From positions 682,001 to 746,000 of the forward strand of contig CAWIEX010000011.1 in NCBI GenBank assembly GCA_963835295.1: a DNA stretch of 64,000 nt, read 5' to 3'. Below, piece by piece: positions 25,062 to 32,297 of this stretch (its first letter is position 1; every line of letters starts with the position of its first letter). A model generated the notes under the pieces. It was given only the letters and a program-made list of their open reading frames with translations, was not told the DNA's origin and did not search any database. The translations under genes and the position numbers were made by a program. The DNA comes from JAOPZW01 sp963835295 (GTDB lineage: Bacteria > Actinomycetota > Thermoleophilia > Solirubrobacterales > Solirubrobacteraceae).

Positions 25062-26017
25062 CCCAGATGGCCGCGGCCGCGCTCGAGCCCGGCGAGCTCC
25101 GACGTGCCCTCGTAGAGCGTGCGCCCGCGCCGGCGCACGCTCACGCGCAGGCTGCCGGCCAGGTGCTGGGGCGCCCAGTCGTCCAGGCGCCGGCGCTCGT
25201 GAGGGACGGGCACCGGCAGCAGGTGCGGGGCGACGCCGGCGGCGTGCGCCTCGACCTCGATGCCGGCGCCGGCCAGTCGCCAGCCGCGCCCGTCGACGAC
25301 CACGCGCAGCGGGCGCAGGGGGCGGACGACGGTGTGCACCTCGTCCCCGACGGCGACCACGAGCGCCGTCGCCGTGGCCCGTAGGCGCCCCAGGCCGGCG
25401 CGGCCCCCGGCGAAGGCGACGCACACGTCGGGGCGCTCGAAGCCATGCGCCTGGCCCCACCACCAGGCCGGCGGCATGCCGCCCGCGCCCCAGTTCTTCT
25501 CGGCGTAGGCGACGGCGCCGTCGAGGTCGATGTCGGCGTCGCCGATGCGCGCGCTGCCGCTGACCCGCGCGCGCAGCAGCCACGGGTGCCAGTACTGGCT
25601 GAGGCCCGGCACGACCTGCGCCGGCCCGAGCGCGCCGAACGCGGGTCGTGGCCACGGCAGCGGCTCGCTGAAGGTGACGTCGAGGCGGCCGTCCTCGCAG
25701 AGGTCGACGCCCAGCGAGCGCTCGTCGGCGGCGAAGGCGTGGCCGCAGCGCAGGGCCAGCCCGCGGGGCGCGGCCCAGGCGTCGGCCAGCGTGGCCGAGC
25801 GCACCGCGCCGCCCGGATGGGCCGCCAGCGAGGCCATCGCCCACGGGCGCCCCTGCGCATCGCGGCTGATGGCGAGGATGACGACGACGACCGCGCCCGT
25901 GCGCGCCTGCGTGAAGCGCCAGAAGTGGCCCTCCATGCCGACGCCGTGATAGCCGCGGGGATCGCCGAAGGGCGGGTCGGCACCCGTGGCGCGGTAGGCG
26001 GCCAGCATCGGCTGCAT
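25058..26017 (-). CDS. Tocopherol cyclase-like protein (VTE1 family)
   Basis: Tocopherol cyclase closes the chromanol ring of tocopherols. The product has 319 residues (ATG 26017; ATG 26008 gives 316), against about 360-490 in cyanobacterial and plant enzymes. The central segment YAEKNWGAGGMPPAWWWGQ (residues 171-189) closely follows the VTE1 signature of AEKNWG, then P-x-x-W-x-W-x-Q. The N-terminal GYHGVGMEGHFWRFTQ matches the family's EGWYFK-like opening. The C-terminus ends in short beta strands as in VTE1. It is divergent, by only 30 bases, from a phytyltransferase-like gene and next to an MPBQ-methyltransferase-like gene. That context makes a chromanol pathway the most likely role. Recognition is by remembered family motifs, not alignment. 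Confidence 0.78.
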   Translation of the reverse strand: MQPMLAAYRATGADPPFGDPRGYHGVGMEGHFWRFTQARTGAVVVVILAISRDAQGRPWAMASLAAHPGGAVRSATLADAWAAPRGLALRCGHAFAADERSLGVDLCEDGRLDVTFSEPLPWPRPAFGALGPAQVVPGLSQYWHPWLLRARVSGSARIGDADIDLDGAVAYAEKNWGAGGMPPAWWWGQAHGFERPDVCVAFAGGRAGLGRLRATATALVVAVGDEVHTVVRPLRPLRVVVDGRGWRLAGAGIEVEAHAAGVAPHLLPVPVPHERRRLDDWAPQHLAGSLRVSVRRRGRTLYEGTSELAGLERGRGHLG

Positions 26018-26047
26018 GCTGCCACAGGGCCGGTAGCTTTCTCTGAG

Positions 26048-26970
26048 ATGAGTCGCCCCCCGCTCGTGGTGAGACGGGCGTCCCCGCGAGCGGCGGCGTG
26101 GGCGCTGCGCGTGCTGTGGCGCTTCGGGCGCCCGCACACGCTGATCGGCACCTCGCTGTCGATCGTCGGGCTCTACGTGATCGCCGCGTCCCTGGACCGC
26201 GCGTCGAACGCCGTCGACCTGCTGTGGACCCTGCTCGCCGGCCTGTGCGTGAACGTCTTCATCACCGGGATCAACCAGATCGAGGACGTCGAGATCGACC
26301 GCCTCAACAAGCCGTGGCTGCCGATCGCGGCGGGTGACCTCTCGCTCGAGGCGGCGCGCCGGATCGTGGCGGTCGCCGCCATCGCCCCGCTGCTGATGGC
26401 CGTCACCCAGGGCGTCGCGGAGACGGTCGCGGTGAGCGTCGCCCTCGCCATCGGCTGGGCCTACTCGTGCCCCCCGCTGCGGCTCAAGCGCTACCCGGCG
26501 CTGGCCGCGGGGTCGATCACCCTCGTGCGCTCGCTGGTGGTCAACCTCGGCGTCTGGCTCCACGTGGCCGGCAGGCCGGTCGGCGCCGGCGTGTGGGCGC
26601 TCATCGCCGTGACCGTGCCCTTCTCGTTCGCCATCGCCGTGCTCAAGGACGTGCCGGACATCGAGGGCGATCGGCGCTTCGGCATCGCCACCTTCTCGGT
26701 GCGCCTCGGCCCCGCCCGGTGCTGGCCGTCGGCGTCGGCGCCCTCACCCTCGGCGCGCTCGGGATGGCGGTGGCCGGGCCGCTGCTGCTCGACGATGCCA
26801 GCCCGGCCGTGCTCGTGGCCGGCCACCTCCTCGGCCTGGCCGCGCTGTGGCGCTGGGCGCTGCGCGTGGACCCGACCGACCCGGTCGCCTTCGCCGACTT
26901 CTACCAGCGCGTGTGGCAGCTCTTCTTCTGCGAGTACCTGCTCGTCCCGCTCGCCTACCTCGTCGGCTAG
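26048..26970 (+). pseudogene. Homogentisate phytyltransferase-like UbiA prenyltransferase, one-base frameshift
   Basis: UbiA-type membrane prenyltransferase of the VTE2/HPT group, which joins a prenyl diphosphate to homogentisate. The opening RPHTLIGTSLSIVGLYV and the motif NQIEDVEIDRLNKPWLP (residues 76-92) are near-identical in pattern to plant and cyanobacterial HPT. The second motif KDVPDIEGDRRFGIATFS follows. After codon 224 (about base 26719) the frame breaks: one extra G there restores RVLAVGVGALTLGALG and the C-terminus YQRVWQLFFCEYLLVPLAYL, also HPT-like. The repaired length of 307 residues equals the cyanobacterial enzyme. A sequencing error or a very recent mutation is likely. The stop directly abuts the methyltransferase ATG. 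Confidence 0.82.
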
Positions 26971-27777
26971 ATGCGCTTCATCCAGCACAAGGCCGAGGCG
27001 CGCTGGTTCTACCGGGTCGTCTCGCTGGGCTACGACCGCTGGATCAACCCGCTGTTCTGGACCGCGCCGATGCGCGACGCGGCGCTGGCGCTGGCGCGCC
27101 TGGACGACCCGGGGCTCGAGGTCGTCGACGTCGGCGCCGGCACGGGCTTCGCCACCGAGGCGATCGTGCGGACCGTGGCGCCCGAGCGCGTGACGATGCT
27201 CGACCAGAGCCCGCACCAGCTCGCCCGCGCGCGGCGCAAGCGCGCGCTGAGCGCGGTGGCGAAGGTCATCGGCGACGCCGAGGCCCTGCCCTTCGCGACC
27301 GACTCGTGCGACCGCTACGTCTCGACGGGCAGCATCGAGTACTGGCCCGACCCCCAGCGCGCCATCGCCGAGGCCTACCGCGTCCTGCGCCCGGGCGGCG
27401 TCGCGCTGCTCGCGGGGCCGCTGCGGCGCACGCACCGGCTGGCGCGCGCTCTCTCGGACGCGTGGATGCTCTTCCCCGCCGAGGACGAGTACGTCGCGTG
27501 GTTCGAGCGGGCCGGCTTCGAGGAGATCGAGCGCGTGCACGTCGCGCCCGACTGGTGGGACCCGCGCTGGGATCGCTACGCCGTGGCGATCGCGGCCGTC
27601 AAGCCGCGCGCGGGCGAGCCGCCGGCGCTGCCGGCGTCGGGGGCGGCGCTGGTCGAGGAGGAGCCCGCGCCCGCGCTGCCGGTGCGCCTCGCGCGCTTCG
27701 CGGCCGGCTCGCTCGCCGGCGCGGCCTTCATCCCGGTCGCGCTGTGGTACACGCTCGTGCGCAAGCTGCGCCGGTGA
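26971..27777 (+). CDS. MPBQ/MSBQ methyltransferase-like protein (VTE3 family)
   Basis: In plants VTE3 methylates 2-methyl-6-phytyl-benzoquinol (tocopherol) and the solanesyl analogue (plastoquinone). The 268-residue product follows that enzyme closely: it starts RFIQHKAEARWFYRVVSLGY, has the SAM motif VDVGAGTGF (52-60), then LDQSPHQLARAR and TGSIEYWPDPQRAIAEAYRVL (119-139), and WMLFPAEDEYVAWFERAGF. A C-terminal membrane anchor (SLAGAAFIPVALWYTLVRKL) is also a VTE3 feature, anchoring it at the membrane where the lipid substrate sits. It begins at the base after the phytyltransferase-like stop, so the two form an operon. Confidence 0.85.
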   Translation: MRFIQHKAEARWFYRVVSLGYDRWINPLFWTAPMRDAALALARLDDPGLEVVDVGAGTGFATEAIVRTVAPERVTMLDQSPHQLARARRKRALSAVAKVIGDAEALPFATDSCDRYVSTGSIEYWPDPQRAIAEAYRVLRPGGVALLAGPLRRTHRLARALSDAWMLFPAEDEYVAWFERAGFEEIERVHVAPDWWDPRWDRYAVAIAAVKPRAGEPPALPASGAALVEEEPAPALPVRLARFAAGSLAGAAFIPVALWYTLVRKLRR

Positions 27778-27799
27778 GCTTCGTGCGCGCCGACGACGG

Positions 27800-28087
27800 C
27801 TAGCCCGAGCGCTCGCTGTTGAGGACGGCCGCACGCTCACGCGCGCGGTCCATGAGGACCAGGAACACGTCGTCGTAGTGCGGGTCGCTCGGGACCACCT
27901 CGCCGACGGGCTCGAGCTCGGCTCCGCGCCCCACGTAGACGCGCCGCGCCCCGTCCTCGAAGCGATGCACCGGCTCCCACGGGCCAGGGTCCAACTCGCG
28001 CCGCGCGGCCGCCCGCATGCCGGCTCGCACGATCGCCAGCGATCCCGCGAGGAAGACCAGCACGACGACGACCTCGAGCAGCCGCAC
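27800..28087 (-). CDS. Small membrane-anchored hypothetical protein
   Basis: A 95-residue protein starting at GTG 28087. Residues 3-20 (LLEVVVVLVFLAGSLAIV) form one membrane segment with a short outside N-terminus. The remainder is a soluble, charged domain with VYVGRGAELEPVGEVV and HYDDVFLVLMDRARERA. I do not recognise the family. It starts 8 bases after the stop of the SPFH remnant on the same strand and may once have shared its operon. Its end faces the VTE3-like gene convergently. Confidence 0.6.
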   Translation of the reverse strand: MRLLEVVVVLVFLAGSLAIVRAGMRAAARRELDPGPWEPVHRFEDGARRVYVGRGAELEPVGEVVPSDPHYDDVFLVLMDRARERAAVLNSERSG

Positions 28088-28095
28088 GCGCCCCG

Positions 28096-28841
28096 CTACC
28101 CGCCCGGGGTGACCGAGAAGCCCGCGCCCGGCGCGAAGGTCTGCACGTTGGGCGGGATGGCCTTGAGCTCGTCGATGCGCGAGCAGGCCGGGCAGTCGCG
28201 ATAGCCGCGCTGGCGGATCCGATTGGCCTCAGCGTCGGCACGGGCCGACTGCACGCGCGCCTGCGCCTGGGTGACCTGCGCGAAGGTCGGCCTGGGCGTC
28301 GTCGACCGCGGCCTGCAGCTTGGACGGCAAGGTGATCCGCACCAGGTTGAAGCGGACCCCGGTGAAGAAGTCGCCTCTCAGCGTCCCGCGCAGGTCCTGC
28401 CCGAGGGAAGCTGTTGATCTGCTCGCGCAGGTCGTTGTCGATCACCGGCCGCACGATCTGGTCCAGGAAGCCCGACCAGCCGTCGTCACCGTCGTAGGGG
28501 AAGCGCAGAGCGCCGTCGAGGCCGCGGAACTTGCGCGTGCCGAACTTGTCGTCGAAGGACCGCAGCGCGGCCTGGTCGAGGTTGAGCGTGAAGTAGATCG
28601 TCCCCCCGATGCCGACGTTGACGCCATCGCTGGTCGGCGTATGGACGACGTCCACCCCAGGCCGATCGCCGTGGCCGGCGTCGGCCGTGATCGTGTAGAA
28701 GCGCTGCTGAGCCGGATACTTGTGCGCGGACGACCACCAGCCCGTCCACGTCAGCCCCGACGCCGGCTGGATCGTCTGGCGGATGCGGTGGTTGTCGAAC
28801 GGGCTCGCTTTCGAGAAGGGCGTGGACGTCTCGCTCCGACG
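28096..28841 (-). pseudogene. SPFH/band-7 (prohibitin-like) gene remnant
   Basis: The minus strand encodes a recognisable SPFH-domain protein in pieces. The first piece reads SPFDNHRIRQTI, LTWTGWWSSAHKYPAQQRF, VDVVHTPTSDGVNVGIGGT, then DDKFGTRKFRGLDG and DQIVRPVIDNDLREQIN. Near 28411 a missing C shifts the frame, and the next piece continues FFTGVRFNLVRITLPSKLQ. Near 28285 an extra C shifts it again, and the end reads TQAQARVQSARADAEANRI, then CPACSRIDELKAIPPNVQ to a TAG at 28096-28098. The N-terminal membrane anchor is absent: the frame runs straight into the TGA of the SDR gene. Two indels plus 5' truncation make a working product unlikely unless base calls are wrong. Confidence 0.8.
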
Positions 28842-29576
28842 TCACGGGACCCAGCGCTCAGCCAGCGGCGTGACCTGCAGCTCGTGGGTCGCGGCGCGCG
28901 CGCCCTGGCCGGCCAGGAAGGCGACGGCGTCGGCGATCTCGCGTGGGTCCGCCAGCGCCGCGCGATCGACGCCCTCGCGTCCGCCGCCCTCGAAGGGCTC
29001 GATGCCCGCGTCGACGATGAGCAGGGCGACGTGGACGCCCTGCTCGCGCAGCTCCAGCGCGGCGGCCTGCGTGATGGCCCGCACGGCAAAGGCGCCCGCC
29101 GCCCACAGCCCGCGGCCCGGCATCGCCCGGCGCGCCGAGCCGCCGGTGACCTGGATCAGCGTCGCCGGGCGCGCCTGCTCGAGGGCAAAGCGCGCGGCCG
29201 ACGAGAGGAAGGTGAAGGCCGCGCGGCCGGGCGCCGCCGCCCAGTCGTCGAACGCGGTGGGGGCGGCCTGCGCCAGCGGGCCGCCGCCGAAGGGGCCGCT
29301 GCGCGTCCCGCCGTAGGCCGACGCGGCGTTGACGACGAGGTCGACGGTGCCGTGGGCCTCGGCCGTCTTGGTCAGCGCCTCGCGGATGCTGTCGGGGTCG
29401 GTGATGTCGCCCTGCATGGCCAGGGCGCCCGCCGCCCGCGCGGTGGCCAGGGTCGACTCGGAGCGCGCGACCGCGGCGACGGCCCAGCCGTCTTCGCGTA
29501 GGCCCTCGACGACCGCCCGGCCGAGGTTGCGCGCGCCGAAGACGAGGGCGCTGCGCTGCTGCTGCGTGTCGTTCAT
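28842..29576 (-). CDS. SDR-fold protein with degenerate active site
   Basis: A 244-residue Rossmann-fold protein of the short-chain dehydrogenase family, starting at ATG 29576. ALVFGARNLGRAVVEGL stands in for the usual TGxxxGIG nucleotide motif, and LVVNAASAYGG for the NNAG motif. The catalytic Tyr-x3-Lys is not present: the matching segment reads GLWAAGAFAVRAI. It may therefore bind a nucleotide without classical SDR chemistry. In this sequence its frame is also open upstream into the frameshifted phosphoribosyltransferase gene, so a gene finder may report a false fusion. Its TGA is directly followed, in frame, by the SPFH remnant. Confidence 0.75.
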   Translation of the reverse strand: MNDTQQQRSALVFGARNLGRAVVEGLREDGWAVAAVARSESTLATARAAGALAMQGDITDPDSIREALTKTAEAHGTVDLVVNAASAYGGTRSGPFGGGPLAQAAPTAFDDWAAAPGRAAFTFLSSAARFALEQARPATLIQVTGGSARRAMPGRGLWAAGAFAVRAITQAAALELREQGVHVALLIVDAGIEPFEGGGREGVDRAALADPREIADAVAFLAGQGARAATHELQVTPLAERWVP

Positions 29577-29598
29577 GGGTGCAGCATGACGGGCGCCA

Positions 29599-30188
29599 TC
29601 AGCCGAGCCGCTCGAGCTCGACGCCCGCCGCGCACAGCGGGCAGTCGGCCGGGGCCAGATGGCGCTCGAGAGCGCCGCGACGCTCGCCAGCGCCAGGCCC
29701 TCGGCGCCGGCGAGCTGCGCCGCCCCTTCGCCGAGGAGGAGCAGGGCGCCGAGCGCGACGGGGCGCGCGTCGCAGGCGCGCAGGGCGGCGATCGTCGCCC
29801 GGGTCGCCGACCCGGCGTTGACGACGTCGTCGATGATCGCCACGGGCCTGCCCCGAAGGCGACCGCGCAGCGCGTCGGGTATGCGATAGCGCGCCGCGTA
29901 GAGGCCAGCGCCCGACGGCGCGGCCACGCGCTCGCTCCATGAGGCCTCGATCCCGAGCCGCCCGGCGACCGCCTGCGCGACGAAGGCCCCGCCGACGAGC
30001 GGGCCGCAGACGACGTCGGCACCGCACCCGGCGAGCTGATCGGCCAGCTCGGCGACGAAGGGCGCCAGGCGCGCCGGGCGTGCGAACAGCGCGTCGAGGT
30101 CGAGCCACAGCTCGCCGTGATGGCCGGACTCCAGCAGGAAGTGCCCGCGCCTCGCGTCCAGCGCCTCGATCAGTCCGTCGGCGTCCAT
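29599..30188 (-). pseudogene. Orotate phosphoribosyltransferase-like gene with 3' frameshift
   Basis: A PyrE-like type I phosphoribosyltransferase of about 196 residues if repaired. It starts at ATG 30188 (MDADGLIEALDARRGHFLL). It has the PPi-loop region VCGPLVGGAFVAQAVA and the PRPP-binding motif VAIIDDVVNAGSATRAT. Near base 29672 the frame slips within CTCTCGAG. Shifting there yields the natural-looking C-terminus LERHLAPADCPLCAAGVELE and a TGA at 29599-29601; otherwise the frame runs on into the SDR gene. It is divergent, by 29 bases, from the PilZ gene. The lack of the full OPRTase signature leaves the substrate open. Confidence 0.7.
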
Positions 30189-30217
30189 CGAGGAGGCCAG
30201 AATCGCATCCCGGGCTC

Positions 30218-30826
30218 ATGAACCGCGCGCCGCGTGCCGACACCGCTGCTGTGAGCGTGCTTCTCCCAGACGCCGGCCAGCTCGCGCGCGTGGTGGCCGG
30301 CAACGTCAACCTCGTCGCCGTCGTGCTCGGCACCGACGGCCCGGCGATCGTGCTCGACGTCCACGGCGCGCGGCTGCCCACGGGGCCGGCGCGGCTGACC
30401 TTCAACGCGACCTTCGGCGGCGTGCTGCTCGCCGGCGCGCTCGCGGTCGACGAACGCGGGACGCGCTTCCTGCCCAACGCAAAGGGGCTCAGCTACGCGC
30501 AGCGGCGCGAGGCGTTCCGCGTCACGGTCGTCCTGCACGCCACGATCGAGCGACCGGGCAGCGGCTCAGTCCCGTGCACGACGGCGAACCTGTCGATCGG
30601 CGGTGCGCTCCTGCAGACCAAGGAGCCGTACGCGCCACCGTACGAGCTCACCGTCGCGATCGACTGCGGCGAGCGCGAGCCCGTGAGATTGGCGGCGACC
30701 CCGATCCGCAGCGAGCACCAGAGCACGCGCCACGCGGTGGCCTTCGCCAACGTCGGCGGCGCCGACGAGCGCAGGCTGAGCAAGCTCGTCGCGACCGCGC
30801 AGCGCCGCGCGCTCGCCGCGCGCTGA
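30218..30826 (+). CDS. PilZ domain protein, putative c-di-GMP effector
   Basis: A 202-residue cytoplasmic protein from ATG 30218 (GTG 30251 also possible). An N-terminal YcgR-like beta domain of about 90 residues is followed by a PilZ domain. QRREAFRVTVVL supplies the RxxxR c-di-GMP motif and NLSIGGALLQT the matching D/N-x-S-x-x-G motif. Both are intact, so ligand binding is likely. PilZ proteins tune motility, secretion or polysaccharide output. The degenerate EAL-HDOD gene at 38821 is the only other possible c-di-GMP link in the window. It is divergent from the phosphoribosyltransferase gene and convergent with the decarboxylase gene. Confidence 0.85.
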   Translation: MNRAPRADTAAVSVLLPDAGQLARVVAGNVNLVAVVLGTDGPAIVLDVHGARLPTGPARLTFNATFGGVLLAGALAVDERGTRFLPNAKGLSYAQRREAFRVTVVLHATIERPGSGSVPCTTANLSIGGALLQTKEPYAPPYELTVAIDCGEREPVRLAATPIRSEHQSTRHAVAFANVGGADERRLSKLVATAQRRALAAR

Positions 30827-30830
30827 CGCG

Positions 30831-32297
30831 TCAGCCCTCGACGAGCACGTGGACCCGCTCGAAGCGCGGGTCGCTCGCACCGTGCAGCCGGGCGCCGCTG
30901 GCGACGAGCTCGCGCAGGTAGACGACCGACTCGGCCGAGATGCGCTCGCCGGGGAGCAGGGCCGGGATGCCCGGCGGGTAGCCGGCGATCGACTCGCACG
31001 AGACGCGGCCGACCGCGTCGTCCACCGCGACCTCCTCGTTCTCGCCGAGGAACGCCTCGCGCGGCGCGACGGCCATCTCGTTGCGCAGCGTCGCCGCCGG
31101 GCGCACGATCGGGGCGATCCAGCCCTCCACAGCGATGCGCTTGACGACCTCCTCGAGGTCGCCGGCCAGGCGCAGCAGGGTCTCGCGCCGCTCGGCCAGG
31201 CCGACGAGGAAGACGATCGTGGCCTGGGTGGCGAGCTCGGGGATGACGTCGTAGGAGCGCCGCAGCGCGTCGGCGACCTCGTAGCCCGTGCGGCCCGTGT
31301 CGCGCACGTCGACGACGATGCGCAGCGGGTCATACCCGGCGATGCCCGGCCGCCCCACGAAGAAGCGGTCGACGAGCGAGATGCCCGGGATCGTGACGAG
31401 CTTCTCGTGGCAGGCCTCGATCGCCTGGAGCGTCTCGTGCAGCAGCTGCTCGCCGTGCAGCGCGAGCTGGCGCCGCGCGCCGTCCAGCGAGGCGAGCAGC
31501 AGCGACGACGGCGAGGTCGAGCGCACGAGGCGAATGGCGCGGGCCACGGCGGCCGGATCGATCCGATCGCCGTGGCCGACGTGGAGCATCGCGCTCTGGG
31601 TCAGCGAGCCCGCGATCTTGTGCGTGCTCGTGAGCACGGCGTCCGCGCCGAGCTGCAGGGCGCTGGGCGGCAGCGCCTCGTGAAAGCCGAAGTGCGGGCC
31701 CCAGGACTGGTCGACGACGAGCGGCACCCCGGCTTCGTGGGCGACCTCGACGCAACCCGCGACGTCGCCCGCCATCCCGTAGTACGTCGGCGAGACGACG
31801 AACGCCGCCCGGGCGTCGGGCGCGTCGGCCAGCGCGGCCGCGAGCGCCGAGGGCTCGACCCCGTGGGCCATGCCCAGCTCGGCGTCGTACTCGGGCGGGA
31901 CGAAGGCCGGCACGCCGCCCGAGAGGACGAGCCCGTCGACCAGCGAGGCGTGCGAGTTGCGCTGGGCCACCACCCGGGTGCCGAGCGGCGCCAGCGCGAG
32001 GCACAGCGCGTGGTTGCCCTGCGTCGCGCCGTTGGTCAGGAACCACGTGCGAGCGGCGCCGTGGGCCTCGGCCGCCAGGCGCTCGGCCTCCTCGTAGGGC
32101 GTCGGCGAGGGCCCGAGGTCGACGCCCCAGATGTCCTGCGGGATGTCGAGCCACAGCGCGCGGTCGCCCAAGCCGAAGCGCAGGCCGGGGTCGGCGCCCT
32201 GGCCGCCCTTGTGACCCGGGACGTGGAAGCGCCCGGGGCCACGGGTCCCGTAGCCGATCACGGCGTCGAGGTAGGGCGCGGCCGGCTGCTCGGTCAT
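30831..32297 (-). CDS. Orn/Lys/Arg decarboxylase family PLP enzyme
   Basis: A 488-residue fold-type I PLP decarboxylase from ATG 32297. Signatures are RFHVPGHKGGQGADP, the ATQGNHALC substrate region, VVDQSWGPHFGFH (PLP-ring Asp), and the PLP lysine in TSTHKIAGSLTQS. The C-terminal family domain includes GYPPGIPALLPGERIS. The length fits the short SpeA/Cad-like group that makes agmatine, cadaverine or putrescine; the actual amino acid cannot be told. Its ATG overlaps the prfB stop (ATGA), so it is translationally coupled to release factor 2. Confidence 0.9.
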   Translation of the reverse strand: MTEQPAAPYLDAVIGYGTRGPGRFHVPGHKGGQGADPGLRFGLGDRALWLDIPQDIWGVDLGPSPTPYEEAERLAAEAHGAARTWFLTNGATQGNHALCLALAPLGTRVVAQRNSHASLVDGLVLSGGVPAFVPPEYDAELGMAHGVEPSALAAALADAPDARAAFVVSPTYYGMAGDVAGCVEVAHEAGVPLVVDQSWGPHFGFHEALPPSALQLGADAVLTSTHKIAGSLTQSAMLHVGHGDRIDPAAVARAIRLVRSTSPSSLLLASLDGARRQLALHGEQLLHETLQAIEACHEKLVTIPGISLVDRFFVGRPGIAGYDPLRIVVDVRDTGRTGYEVADALRRSYDVIPELATQATIVFLVGLAERRETLLRLAGDLEEVVKRIAVEGWIAPIVRPAATLRNEMAVAPREAFLGENEEVAVDDAVGRVSCESIAGYPPGIPALLPGERISAESVVYLRELVASGARLHGASDPRFERVHVLVEG

